Source: Symsagittifera roscoffensis (Eukaryota > Xenacoelomorpha > Acoela > Convolutidae). From it: a DNA stretch of 60,000 bases. The position numbers were made by a program, and so were the translations under genes. Each line of letters begins with the position of its first letter. Within the stretch, counting starts at the first letter, position 1. The DNA is taken from positions 13,958,210 through 14,018,209 of the forward strand of contig NC_087071.1 in NCBI RefSeq assembly GCF_963678635.1, written 5' to 3'. Under the pieces are notes generated by a model. The model did not search any database. It was not told the DNA's origin and saw only the letters and a list, made by a program, of their open reading frames with translations. This document shows, piece after piece, positions 30,866-43,353 of this stretch.

Positions 30866-31763
30866 TGTAACATTCGCCCGGAAGATACATATCGACGAAA
30901 AATAAAACTAAGTCCTAAGACGACTGGCTAACGTCTAAACAGAGCTTTATATGCTTTTCACCGTCTCTACTAAGCCAGTACTTTCGGTGGTCTTTTCTAA
31001 CATCGGTCGACAAAACGTTACTGCTTTCGGCTTCGGTAAAAACACTCAAATTAACTTAATTACATGCAGAAATAGTGACCTCATGGCTGGATCTCAGTAT
31101 CCCCAGACCACGAGTTCACTCCTAAAAACAGGGCTACTACTTATTGAATTATTATTGTTTTTGTTCAGTAGATAAAAATCATGGATCAACCCTTTCCCCC
31201 AACTCCTAGCTTCTCATCCTTATCAAAATTAATCTAGTTGTTAATTAAATTCAATTCAGGACATGACAAGAAGCTAAAAGTTTATATAAAAGGATAAAAG
31301 TTTCAGTCCCGAAACCCTTCCGGATTCTTGAATCCACTGAATCAAGCTCGTTAATCCCGATTTCTTCGTAATCCGGAAGGCTGTCCTCCACCCCTCACCG
31401 TTGTTTGCAACGGCCTTGCACTTATTGTAGCGACACAATAGTTGCAACTCGGAACGTTCTTCTGTTTTTCTCTGTTGTTTTTCTATCACAATCTTCGTTG
31501 TTTTTGTCAGTGCGACTATCGTTGTTCTGTTGCTTTTTAGCTCTTTCTGCCAAAATGGCCGTTTCTGACGTTTCTCAGAAATGTTACCTAACCACTTTGA
31601 AAATTTAAAAATTGGCAATTTCCAAATCCTTCAACCTTCACGTTTTGTTCAATCGTTCAAATAACGTTCTTAATCCTTAAAAATCACTAATCCGGAAGGC
31701 TCGCTGCTAAAATATCGAATTCTGCAGAGATTGCATTTTGGCACATTCTGGTCGAATGTCACA
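30866..31763 (-). repeat. Complete B-type LTR (about 898 bp)
   Basis: Begins TGTGACATTCGACCAG at 31763 and ends GTTACA at 30866. Matches the B 5' LTR (54595-55498) and D 5' LTR (55746-56663) across its length. Lies between two partial copies, so the 3' end of B is a small LTR array. Confidence 0.8.
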
Positions 31764-32143
31764 GTTCTCAACGGCCTTGCAACTATTGTAGCGACACAAT
31801 AGTTGCAACTCGGACCGGTCTCTGCTAACTCTGCAATCTGTTGTTGTTGTTGTTGTTGTTTTCCAATCACAATTCTCGTCGTTATCGCTATCGCAACTAA
31901 TGTTGTTGTTGTGTTTATTTCAGTTCTTCTCTAAAATGGCCGTTTTTGACGTTTCTTAGAATTGTTACATCATCAATTCGAATTTTTAAAATTTAGGAAT
32001 TTCCGAATCCTTCAGCCTTCACGATTTGTCCAATCGTTCGAATAACGCTCTTATTCCTTCAAAACCGCCAATTCGGAAGGTTCGCTGCTAAAAACTCGAA
32101 ACTGCTGCTTCTGCATTTTTGTCCATTCTGGTCGAAGGTCACA
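31764..32143 (-). repeat. First 380 bp of B-type LTR, adjoining internal region
   Basis: Begins TGTGACC directly after the polypurine tract of B and continues through the LTR hairpin, then switches abruptly to the start of the next LTR at 31763. It contains a (TTG)n microsatellite at 31840-31862 in the place where the other copies have CAACAACAGA-like sequence. Confidence 0.8.
31840..31862. repeat. (TTG)n microsatellite
   Basis: About seven uninterrupted TTG units, an expansion within the B-type LTR relative to the D copy. Confidence 0.85.
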
Positions 32144-32162
32144 TACTCCCCGGACAGTCCGT
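32144..32162 (-). promoter_or_regulatory. 3' polypurine tract of element B
   Basis: On the minus strand GGACTGTCCGGGGAGTA directly before TGTGACC. Identical to the string before the A 3' LTR although the two LTR types differ. Confidence 0.7.
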
Positions 32163-32973
32163 TCAATGTCCTCATTGAATCTCGCAATGTTCGTTAAATT
32201 GGTACAGTGTCATCGATCAGAATTTACAAAATGCACGAAATTACTTTTATCCGCGTCATATCGACTCACTGCAGAATGTAAATGGCATCATACTACATCA
32301 CTATAGCCTTCAAATTTTCTCATTAATCTGCACATTGAGGATATGACCTAAGATAAAAACATCTTTTCTGACTTCCAATGTCAATGCCCTGATTAAAAAC
32401 TTTTTCTCCTAGATTTTAAAAGATGTTGGTTTGCAGGACAGTCCTGCCAACCAACAACCTAAAATTATCCTGATATTCTTCTTTCCTTCGGAAATCTTGC
32501 TTGTTATTGTCCTGAATATTAAAACTAAGGAACTCTGTGGTAAGAAAGAACATTGAAACAATCTCCCTCTTCAAGAGATTACCCAAGCCTTTCATGTCAC
32601 CACAAAGTGATCAGTTCTCCTAGTTGATTAAAAACAGTCATGCAGGCTGGAATATTTAATTATACTCTTTACTCAAGTCTTTCTTAATAATTAGTAAGTG
32701 TCTCTAAAGCCACTAACTAAAATCAAAATGCAAATTTATAAATGCAACAAATTCTTTACGTTCAAAACTCAACTAAACGTTTCAGTTTTCAATTACAACT
32801 TGGTTGCTTAGTTTCTCACTTGAGTTTTTTCACACACATAAAACAATTCTGAGTTTTAACTTCTTCTTTTTCGTCACTCCTATCTTTCTCTTCTTTTCGT
32901 CGTTTAGAAGATCTAAAACTTCTAAATTCTTCTAATTGTCTATCTTTTTGCCTCTTGTTATTTCAACCATTTG
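32163..32973 (-). other. 3' untranslated region, element B
   Basis: About 810 bp of non-coding AT-rich sequence between P3 and the polypurine tract, partly alignable to the A 3' region. It holds the inverted repeat at 32425-32455; I see no gene. Confidence 0.6.
32425..32455. promoter_or_regulatory. 31-bp inverted repeat centred on A
   Basis: GTTGGTTTGCAGGAC (32425-32439), A, GTCCTGCCAACCAAC (32441-32455): 14 of 15 positions pair. Same design as 23320-23340 in A but a different sequence. Confidence 0.5.
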
Positions 32974-35669
32974 TCAATATTCCATCTCTTCCTCCTTTGA
33001 CACTGACTCTGCACTTTCAGTTTCTGTGTCTTGCAACACATCGTTGGCTATTCTGACGCTGTTGGAAGCAGTCCTCCAACACTTCTGCTCTTCTACCCTC
33101 TGTTTGCAACAAGGTAGGGGATCCACGTTTCGGCAGAAGCTGTTGTGGAGACACAACGTCACGTTTCTCTCCAAATCTTCCTTCAACATCTCTTCCTTCT
33201 CCTTTCCACTACGTTCACTTGTCCTGGAAATTCTTTTTACAGCGGTGGTCACTGCATTCCGATGAGTCACGAAAGCTCGCTCGAAAGCTCCTGCTCCAAT
33301 GTCCATTTGATATCCACTGTATACTCTGCCGTGCTTCGACATATGCTTTTTGGCAGATTCGTACAACCATGCAGTCATGTTAGCTCTGAACCATGGCATC
33401 AATCGTGTTCTTGCCCATATCTTTTTCACTTCTATCGGAATGTTTAGAATCTTCCACATTGTCTCAAAAAGATCTAAATCTTTTAGACAATCCAATTTCT
33501 GCAACTGTTCTCTCGTTGGCGCTTCCTGTCTATTGTTCTCTCTCACATGAGCTTCCAGCCATTGTATCGCTATCATAACTCCCACTATCACTATTGTTAT
33601 GGGCCGTGATGAGTCTGGTAAACCCATGGAGAGCAGCTCTCCAGAGTCCCAGATCAACACCAGATTACTACGCTTGGGATACCACCAGGTCTGCAGCAAG
33701 CAGTGGCAGGGAAACTCGTCATCTGTCAACATGATGCTCCTCCAATTACGTTTTCCCGAAGCTTCCAGTAATGGTTCCACTTCCTTCATCACTCGGTGGA
33801 CTTCATCATTCTCGTCAACTGTATCGTAATCTGTAACGGTTGATCCTCTCTGTTTCTGTCTTTCAAAGTCACTGAAGTTCCACTCACGTATCCCATGAAA
33901 TTCCTTCCCAGTAACGATTCCAACTCCTCCTTTGTTCTCTCTGGAACTGCTGAGAACAACTTACATAGCAACTCGTAGGATTTCTCGTTGGTCTCACACA
34001 CTTTGGCACTGAGAAGGCTTGATCCACGATCGTTCTCGTACTCTTTACATCCACAGCTACGAAATGCACCGCGTATCTGCTCTTGCACATTGGAGCCAAT
34101 GTCGATCCCACCAAATATCGTGGTCCTGATGGTCTACAATAAGACTCACTATGTCTGATGTTCATTTCCGTCTCGATCGCTTCCCTCCAATTTCCTATGT
34201 ACTTTTGCTCAGTTTGCAGAACTCCTGGGAACACTTCTACACTGATGGCTGTGACCATCTCATGTTTCTGTTCTAGATTCAATAGTTACTCTAAAGAACC
34301 AAACATGCTGTAGAATCCTAGTGCAGTCACTAGATTCACCTCGGTTCCTCCATGCCAATCTGCGATCAGTTCCGTATCCGTCATTGCTTTCATCACGACA
34401 TTCCCAAACATTATCGTCAATTGCTTGTGTTGTCTCTCTAAGGTTTTCACACAATCCAGACCTCCACAAACGTGATCTTCCAGTCCACAGACTTCCGCCA
34501 GACAGCTACCAGGTTTGACCCAGTGTTCTGGTCTCCAGACAGGCAACTCCATTTTGTCTTCCCCGTTGCTCCTAGAGGCTGTTATCATCACATTATATAT
34601 GATGTTCAGTTCACGCAGGTTACAATCTGCCTTCAGCTCCCTCTGCACGTAATATCGAGTCAGCATTGGGACTAGGACAACATGATGGTCTCATCAGTTC
34701 CCACACTACCATCACGCTCGTGCTCTGTAGTTCATCTGAGAATCCCAACACAAACTCCACTCGTTTGTCGGATTTTGGTACGGAAGGTGCAGTCACCTCT
34801 TCTTCCAAGACCAGTCCCAATTTGGCCTGTGGATTGTTAACGCTCTTGATCGTTACAATTCTCGACGTCCAGAATCTTTGCAACACTGCCTGCTCGTAAT
34901 CAAAGAAGCAATCACGTATGTCTTCACTCAGGAAAGGTTTGTACGCTATCCCTATGATTCCGGACACGTAGCTGTACGACTTCTTCTTGATCGGTCCACA
35001 GTACTCACTGGATTTCGGTAGTGCCCCCATAGATTCTTCAGTGAGTCTAAGCTCCATGTTTGAAAATCTCCTGATTTCGTCTATCTTTCTCATTGGCTCT
35101 AACTCCTCAGGTTCTTTCATATTCACTCTCATCGGCTTGCTTTGATGCATCTCCAGTAGTGCTAGCAACAGTAAGGCTTTTGCTCGTTTATCGCCCTCCC
35201 TCAAAATCTTGGCACAAGTGTTCAATGCTGGTACTGAAATCTGCTCTATCAGGAATCGAATGAAACACAGAAAGTCTCTCCGCTTCGCGCACGCCACTGT
35301 CATTCCTTCTTGGATTATCAGATCACTCAGGCTCGTCACCAGGAATACTTTTTCTTCTTTTGACATTTTTCTTTCTTCTGAATCATATTCCTCGCGAGTT
35401 AATCCAACCATGCACCAGGCGAACCTCAGTTGTAATTCGGTTCTTAGGTAGGGTACTGCCATGAGAGCGTGTATTCTCGGCGCAGTCCTCATTTCCTCTT
35501 CGAAGTACTTCAACACCACTGCTTTCCATGGAAGGCTCACTAACTGCTCGATCGTTTCCGCCTGCATCTCAGACGACGCTAAAGTTCCATACGTCTTCTA
35601 CTTGAGGGGGGTGCCTCGCAACATCGTCTCCAGATAACCTTCCATGGCAATTTCGTCTTCCAGAGCCAT
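32974..35669 (-). pseudogene. P3 homologue, element B, frameshifted
   Basis: Diverged homologue of the A P3 (19791-23177). It can be followed from a Met at 35669 through an in-frame TAG near 35600, the long frame 35567-34620, a frameshift near 34650, a stop at 34286-34288, a frameshift near 34000 and another near 33790 to the end at 32974. Conserved strings include R-T-E-L-Q-L-R-F-A-W-C, F-D-Y-E-Q-A, V-E-V-F-P-G, S-V-P-K-C-V-R, P-W-F-R-A-N-M-T and the cysteine-containing tail. The N-terminal 220 residues of the A protein have no visible counterpart. Unassigned function. Confidence 0.75.
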
Positions 35670-36853
35670 CACGTGCCTTCATCTGCTGGCTCAGTCGCCT
35701 CCGATGTATCCGCGTTGTTCTCAAGATCATTGAGGAAATTGAAATCCAGGCTGGATATTCCTCCTGTGGATGCCCTATCGTCTTCCCCACCAGCTTGACT
35801 TGCATCTTGTTGCATGGGTTCTTCAGCTTGACGGCTTCCTCCCTGCCCGTCATCTCCTTCTGACATATCCTTCTTCGAGCTTGAGGGTCCTTGTTTTTCA
35901 TTGTCGGCCCCTTCCGGAAATTTCGGTATGATCAGTGTGCCAGCCGATCCATCTTCCTCTCCTCCATGGACCACTTTGATTTCCTCACAGCCGAAGGGTG
36001 CTAGGAAGGTTCTCGCCTGCAGCGTTCCTCCTACTTTCAATTCCGGTTTCACACTAGTCAGGATCAAGGAGGCCTCAGACTGTTCGGTCCTGCCTCTCAT
36101 CTTCATAGGCGCTAAGCCTAATCCCGCCCATTCGTCGTCAATTCTTCCAGGCTTGGGAGTCTCGGCGTTGCTTATTCGCCTTCTCGTCGCTTGATCCGTG
36201 TAGGCAAATCATGTGTACTGTAACACGGCGGCATTCCTCCCCACAAAGTATGGATCCATCGTTCCCACGAAATTCACTATTCTCCTTTCATTGGTTTCAA
36301 ATGCTCTCAACCTAGGAGTTTGTACTACGGAGACTGCTCCGAGCAACATCCTTCTTATCAGAGGGAATTCAGGGATTTCTTCCGGCAGCTTCTCGTAATC
36401 AGCCCAATCTTTCGTCTCTTCTCTAACCTTGAGATATGCTGCAGTGAGACGAGGCACTCTTGTTATCTCACCATTCGTTTTATCATAGGGTCTCAGATTC
36501 CAAAGCTTCGGAAACACCTCGATGTGTCCTCTCTCTACTTCTCCCATGCGATCACGGAAGTGATCGTCAAAATTGATGACCGTCATTTCTGGCTCTGATA
36601 TCTTCGCAAACAACAGATCTTCGCCCATGAGCTCACGCAACACGTGCTGCTCAAACCAGTTCAGCGCACTACCGTCCACTGTTGATATGAGGTTCAGGTG
36701 CAGCACCGACCTCCTATACGCCTCCACCTTGACATCAGGGAACGCAAATGTGACTGCTGGTCCATCGATCACTGTCACAAACTCCGTGGCACCTCTGATC
36801 AACGCTTAGGGATCGGTCCTCATAACCAAGCTCAGATCGGTTAGTAGGGGCAT
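35670..36853 (-). pseudogene. P2 homologue, element B
   Basis: Starts M-P-L-L-T-D-L at 36853 like A, has a TAA after 15 codons, then a frame (36802-36209) with F-A-F-P-D-V, P-K-L-W-N-L-R-P and I-R-R-M-L-L-G. It continues after a frameshift in 36106-35669 with an acidic, Ser/Gly/Asp-rich tail. The order and the spacing to P1 (about 60 bp) are as in A. Family unknown. Confidence 0.7.
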
Positions 36854-36910
36854 GCCCCCAACATGTCGTCCATCATCTTCTTCTCTCTCGTTAGTCTCAT
36901 CTTCTCCCGT

Positions 36911-39900
36911 TCAAAAGCGAATTTGTTGTAAGAGATATTGGATAAGAGTGTGTGTCAGGTCTCTTATCTTATTCCACGAGTCCGCGGCTTTCTTCATGTC
37001 CAATTTTCTCACCTTCTCTCTCATCTGCTCTGGACAACGTGTCAGCTTCATTAATCCTCCCAAGTTTCCGTGGGTAATCACAATCAACGTTGGAAGCCCA
37101 TCTAACCGCAGATTCTGAACTCCTTTGGTGAGCAGTACCGCCGGTCTTTTCACGAAACTCTCTGCTCCAAACGTCAGGAATAAGGCTAGTAGCTCCACAA
37201 TCGATACTTCAACTACTGTTTGGAGGAACTCCTTTATCAAGTAATGAGACACTTTCGGGTAAACTTTCGCGAAGAAGGACGCGGTCCATCCGGCTCCCAA
37301 CCCTTCCAGCATGCTATCTGTTCGTTCAAAGCCTTCTTCCCCCTTCACTTCCTGGGTCCAGAAGGTTTCCAAACTAATCTGGCACATTCTATTCACAAAC
37401 TCAGCTGTCTTTTCTTCAGCATTTTCCGCTAGGTTCACCCCCTTCAACAAGTAGGCATGGATTTTCTTAATCATTATGGGGCCTTGCTCAAAAGCATCTG
37501 CACCCAATGCCGCTACTCGAGGACTTAGATGTAACCACTGGTTGACCTCCGGCTTGGTCCTCAAAACCATCGCCTCCAAATGAGCTCTAGTCTCCTGTGA
37601 ATTCTTCCTTCTCGCTTTTTCACCAGTTACTTCGATTGCTCGGAACCATAAGTCGTTCGACATCGCTATGACCACTCGATGGTCGTCGTCTATTCCCGGT
37701 TTAAGTTTGAGCTGTCGACTGAAGTTGGACAGTTCGAACCCCAGCACCTCATCCAACACTAAGGTGTGCAGCGCATGGTCCTTGAATCCTCTCATCGCGT
37801 TCGAGATATCTGATCACACCGCAGGTAGTTCAGCCCTGAGTTGTCTCAGGTTCTCCATCTCTATCATGCGATTTGGGGCTGATATGATCACATCATATTT
37901 CCCTTCCGAAAGCAAGGTCACGATCGCATACACGAATTTCAGTCCATCCGGGAGACATGCATACCCCGGGGACAGCGCGAACACTACTCTCGGTGTCACC
38001 TTGGTGAACGACCCCTCCTTCGTCGCATCCACCAGTTCACCCATTGACTCCATGATATCCTTTATTGCTGGCCACACAGCATTTTCTGCCTTTGTAGGAT
38101 CTCTGAGTCTGCTCAGAAAACCTCTACTGTGCAAGTGGTCATTGATGCAAGCAAACACGATCGTGACTAGATTCATGTCCGTCTGTCTTTGTACCCCTAT
38201 TGCCAGAGATACGGCTTGCAGTAGGTCCAGGTCGACCGCTGCCAACATCATGACATCCGGCCATAACAGAGACTTGGAAGTGTACACGAACTCTGAATTC
38301 GCTACTATCATAATCTTGGCCTTCCTCATTTCTCGATGAAGCTCACCCTCTGGAGATCCAGCTTCATTAGTTCGTCCTTGTACACCACATCAATGAGCCT
38401 CTTTCCGGGCGTCTGTCCTCTCGACTGGTACTTGTCGTCTCCGATCTCGTGTCTGATCTAGACGTGCTAGTTGCCTCTTCCATTGGGTTGACAGGCCCTA
38501 GTCTTCTGCTAGGATGAATGGTCCTCCTCACCGGCGCTTCTCCCAATCGATCTTGAACGTCTGTCCTTTGACCTGGTTCGCTGGAGCTCTGCTGTCTGTA
38601 GTTCGTGACGGCCGGGACCATCCCCAAGCGTGTTTCCAGGCTAGGAGGCAGAAAGGTGGTAATCACCGTGCCATTCGATGTTCCTTCCTCCTTTAGCACT
38701 CCTGTGTCAAAGAGTTCTACTTCCAACTCATCCAACCGCTCTTGGAAGACTCGATTCAACCAAGCCTGTCCTTCTATACTATCGAAGTGGATGCCGTCCG
38801 TGGTCAGTCTGGCCTGATCCATAGCTCTCAACTCATGTTCGATGTCCATGAGGATAATTCTTCCGGCATCCGACTTACGAGATTCCTCAAGATATTATTC
38901 CACCTGACCACTCCTTCGTTGTGCCTTCTCCCTGCTGCTGTCAAGCTCCTTGTATTAATTGGCACAGTGCAAACGGTCAGTACCGCTCAGTTGAGTTTCT
39001 GCCAGAGAGTAGTAAACAAGCACACCATCATTGATTCCCATAGTGCTTCCTGCTCATCCGAACCTCTAGAGATGTTATTAGTTCCCATCAGGTTCATCAC
39101 ATTGGAGATCCTCCCTGGATTCATTAGTTCCACCATCCGATATAACTGGGCTATCGTCGCGCCTCCAGGGGCCATCACCGTGGTGACCCAAGAGGTCCTC
39201 AAGTTCGAGAGTACTCTGACTAAGCTGTCTCCCAGTATCAGATGTGATGTCCCCAGTGGCGGTTGTTGCAGGTTTACTGCCGGGTTCCAAGTCGCTCGAT
39301 TGAAGCAAGCTCTCGGATCTGTCTCCGGGACTCCCGTGAAAATATATCTCAACTGGTTATTCTTTTGTACGTCTACTAAACGTGACACTGTCTGATCACG
39401 GTCTGGGAGAGTCGTACTCTGCCCGTGTCGTCGATCGTTCCATAGGGCGCAGTCACCACGGAACCTGGCGCATTCTTGTTGGCGACTAGTCGTCCAGCTG
39501 TCTCTATCAGCTTCCTCACCGTTTGTTCCGCGACTGGGTTACCCAAGGTGTCACTAGGGTCCGGGATTATCACTCGACCGATATGTTGCTGTCGGGAGTT
39601 GTGTCTGTCTCCCAGTATCAGAAGGAGTGGAGAAGGAGTTGTGTCTGGCTCATTTCTCGAGGCGTCAAGAGCTCCATCGGGGACTGCCCACGAGGAATAC
39701 TCCTTGCGGGTATCACCTTCTCCACGGCCGTTGTCAACGCCATCCGCTCTTTGTAATCCCGCCTCAAGCGCTCAATCTCTTCGCTCTGCTTTTTGCTCCA
39801 GTCCTCGAACAATTTTTTCCACATGTCCCTATCTTCCTCCGTGCTGAGCATGGTCATAGTCATCTCGTCCAGCTCCCTTTTCGTTCTTTCTTTTATCCCA

Positions 39901-40427
39901 TCCAGATCTTGCATGGTTTGGTTCGTCTGAACCTTCTGTTCTACTTTCGCCCTCTTTGGTGGCACAGCTGCTCTCAATGGTGAACTAGACGAGGCAGCCT
40001 CGCTGTTCATCTCCTGATGCATTCTCGTCAGCCCAGGTTTGGGCTTGGAGGGCATAGGCATTTCACCTGGCTGGTAAGTCCTAGAACTTCCCAATCCAGG
40101 CTCATTCGCCAAGTCACTCCCTGAGAGAGCCCCGTTTCTCCACCTCATCACTCTCATGTTCGGGCGGTCTAGTACTCCTCTCTCTCCATTTGCTGCCATC
40201 AATAGGACTTCCGTGGGGCAGTCCCCATGGTTGTCATGCCCCAAGATGTTTATCAGGGCGGTCAGCAACATGACTACCTCTGAGTCCTCCAGAGCGAAGT
40301 CTCGATCCATTAGCCGACAATAGATCGCATCGATCATCGGTCCTACATATGCCTCTGCCAGGTCCATCAATTCATCCAATTTGAAATTCTCCAACTGTTC
40401 TTCAGATTCGATTTGATTTGATTTCAA
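36911..40427 (-). pseudogene. P1 homologue with SGNH-like domain, element B
   Basis: Homologue of the A P1 across its length, broken by frameshifts near 39600, 39400, 38950 and 38410 and an in-frame TGA at 37814. The SGNH signatures survive in fragments: L-G-D-S-L-V-R (39388-38987 fragment), M-G-T-N-N, where the A protein has G-T-N-D, and T-D-G-I-H-F (38849-38367 fragment). The second SGNH-like region is also present (A-N-S-E, C-I-N-D, then no His). The frame opens with TTG at 40427; the first ATG in frame is near 40370, so the start codon seen in A may be lost. Confidence 0.8.
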
Positions 40428-40788
40428 AGTTTTGACTCAAGTGATAAATTAAATGATCAATCAGGATCTAGAAAAGAGGTCACGAAAATGACACTTGTCA
40501 GTTTCACCTTAACTTCTCGTTAAAGTTCATTTAAAAACAGTCAGATAAAAAGATTTTGATCCTAAAATTAAAAAATATCAATCGGTCTCTAGAATTTTGG
40601 AATTCGACCTAAGATTGGACAGTCCAAACTTTGGATCTATTCCTAAGATCGTCATTCAGTTGATCATGGTCACTAACCCCTTCTTATCCAAGAGCTTAAT
40701 AACATAACACCTAACATAACATACATATCACACAAATCACACATTACATACAACTTAGTCTTTAGCTTAACACCCTCTCGCACGTCAC
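40428..40788 (-). other. Non-coding gap between pol and P1, element B
   Basis: About 360 bp, AT-rich, equivalent to 13834-14312 in A but without the TTAGG-like units or the two perfect hairpins. No gene. Confidence 0.6.
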
Positions 40789-41279
40789 TCAGCCTATACT
40801 TAAGTAATAGTTCTTATGTAAATATACTTGTATATTAGTATAAGAGAATATCACGTATACAAGCGCGTACAATTCCCGAGGATGCAGTCGTCCTCTGTTC
40901 GGATCGTACATTGGAAGCGAGAGCTCCTTCAGGTCCATTTCCACGAGGAAGTCTCTCAACCTCGTCAGGGACAAGGCTAGGTTCTCTGGGTCCACGTGCT
41001 GCTTCTCCGTCGCCCTCGTCGCCAAAAAGCATAGGTAATTTCCCGGTATCTATGACGCCGCCGGATGTAAGGCTGCTACGCCCCCTACTCCTGGTCTTTG
41101 CGTCCAAAGGAATTCCACATTTTTGTATTCTCTCTTAAAATTTGCCGCTAACGCTGTCCTAAGACTCATGTCTGCTGTGATTGCTATCGCACATGTTCTA
41201 TTTGTGAGTATGAAATCACTGTCTGTTAATGTTATGTCACTTGAATACTCATTTGGTAAGTTAAAATATGACTCAACTA
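40789..41279 (-). pseudogene. Macro-domain-like tail of Pol, element B
   Basis: One frame of about 160 codons with a single TAG near 41050. The pattern fits a macro domain of the ADP-ribose glycohydrolase (TARG1/OARD1) type: C-A-I-A-I-T-A-D-M followed by a helix (F-K-R-E-Y), P-G-V-G-G-V-A-A-L, a strand C-F-L-A-T-R, an E-N-L-A-L-S-L-T-R-L helix, L-S-L-P-M-Y-D-P-N-R-G-R-L and V-Y-V-I-F. The glycine-rich substrate loop (G-A-G-I-A in active enzymes) reads R-T-A-L-A and the second loop is D-P-N-R-G, so binding may be altered. A reading frame shift separates it from the integrase tail at about 41280. A retains only the last third. Fold assigned by eye. Confidence 0.55.
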
Positions 41280-43353
41280 CCCTCCTAGGTCAGGTTTCTT
41301 AGGTTCCTGGCCTGTTTCTGCTTCTAAGTCTCCTGTCTCTCTTGCTATTCTTAATTTTTTTATTATCAAGTTTTCGGTGTGGGTAAGTCCTACCCCCACT
41401 CCCAGGACACAAAAATCCACCGACGTCCCCGTCGATCGCATACCGGATATCAAGTCGAGGTTAGAAGCCGGAATGAGTAGTTGCCCTTCCTGGCCAACCC
41501 AGGAAGGATCATCTCGTTCGGTTTTGATGTATTTCTTGCTTTCACGATCCACATCTTGAATCGTGACTCTGGTCTCTTTAGTGTCTGATGTCATTTCGTT
41601 CAGCCACTCCAAGTCTCGCAGATTTGGGAGATCTTTTTCGTAGGACTCCAGTTGCTCGTCATCGAATTCTACTTCGTGTTTCGACCGGTCCTCGATCCAT
41701 TCCTGGTCGTGAACATCTACTATGTCGATGTCTTGTGACACTGTTATGCCTCCTAGACCCACCACTTCTTCCACTATCTTTTTCAGATCTACCTTGTCTA
41801 CTACAAAGTCGTCACCATAAGGGTTATCGTTCTTTTTTGGTCTTATCGGTCTTTTTTCGCCCTGTCGAGTCTGTATCGTGAACGGGAGATTTTGTTCCAA
41901 ATTCTTGGGAACCTCCATCTGTTCGGGATCCTGTCAATCCTCATCTGCGTAGGGTAAGGTTTCATCGTCCGCTTCGATCACCTCGTTTGGATCCAGGTCC
42001 ATTGGTGTATTTGTTCCTTCCTCTACGACTTCGTTTCCATCGTTCTTCTCCCTCGTGCCCTTCTCGTTGACCTCACAAGCAGGATCCATCATTAGATAGT
42101 CCCCTTCTTCCATGTCTGCGGGTATACACCCGTCTTCTGTCGATGGATTGTGTGGCTTAATGTTCTCGTAGTGGGCGGCTCGGCCAGTACTCAGTCTATA
42201 AAAGCGTCCCTCCTGGTGCACTTCCGTAATCATGAAGGGTCCCCTCCACTTTTTAGGAGCTTTTTCGTTCCTTTCGGTGGTATAACGTTCTGAAATACCC
42301 ATACGTAGTCTCCCACCGAGTAAACTTTTGCACCAACTGCTTTCGTGTCGAATTTTCCTCTGCCTTGCCTGTGCTTGCTGAGTATTTCGTCTACACAAAT
42401 CGTTCAACTCCTGTTGACGTCTGATCACATCCCTCACGTAGACCTGTGGAGACGTTTTCTTTCCCTCGTACTCTGGGTAGAGAAAGGTCAAGGCTAATGC
42501 TTCTCGTGTCCAGTTAGCATCAAGTGTGAACTAACTCCAGTGGTGGAGTGTTGCGTGCTATTATAGGATTACATCACCTGTGGGAGGTATCTGTCCCAAT
42601 CGGTCATGTACCTGGAACAATATACCCTTAGCATCGACACTAAAGTTCTATTCTGTCTTTCCACTAAACCATTCGTCTGGGGTTCGTATGTCGTGGAGTG
42701 GGCCTGAGCAACCTGTGAGCGTCTCATAAGCTCTTTCGTAAGCTCTCCTACAAAAGCTGTTCCATTATCCGATTGAAACGTCATCGGACAACCATGTCTC
42801 GCTATCCACGTATTGATCAGGTGGTCGCATGTCTCTTCGCCGAGGCAGTTATGCAGGGCACGGCCTCTGCATACTTCGTGAAGTGATCTATCATGACCAA
42901 GACTTGGTTATAACCGCTGTCTGCCATGCATATCTTTTGGTGATCTATCTGCACCACTTCGTTGAATTCAGACGACTCGATTGATTGTAAAGGAAATCGC
43001 AACTTCCTTGGATCCTTGACCTATTGGCATGACAGGCAGGCTGTTACCCACTTCTCACATGCCTTTTTCATTCCAGGCCACTCATAGCGTTTTAGGATCC
43101 TCTGTTACACTTTGTCGATCCCCTGATGGCCCATCTGATCATGCGACCTGAATAATAGTTCTGTTTGATAGAGTTGCGGCAGCACTATCGCGTTATACTT
43201 GTTTAGGACTTTGTCTTCTTCTCTTCTCTTGCAAGCCACAATCCCGTCCTTGTTCAAATATAACCTCCCCTCCTTCTGCATGAAGTACTGTCTCAGGATA
43301 CGGTAACTGTCTTCTTCCAGGTCACCTTTGTTAGTGCACCTTTTTCTATCCAC
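41277..43353 (-). pseudogene. pol: Integrase, element B, frameshifted
   Basis: Zinc finger: H-D-Q-M-G-H at about 43135 and C-L-S-C at about 43030. Catalytic core: Q-I-D-H near 42935 (first Asp), Q-S-D-N-G-T near 42770 (second Asp) and N-G-L-V-E-R-Q-N-R near 42670 (Glu). The C-terminal G-P-F motif (K-W-R-G-P-F) is near 42240, typical of Gypsy integrases. Breaks: stop at 43105, TAG near 43022, frameshift near 42845, stop and frameshift near 42569-42500, TGA at 41934. An acidic 210-residue tail (41918-41277) leads to the macro-like domain. This whole part is deleted from A and C. Confidence 0.85.
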
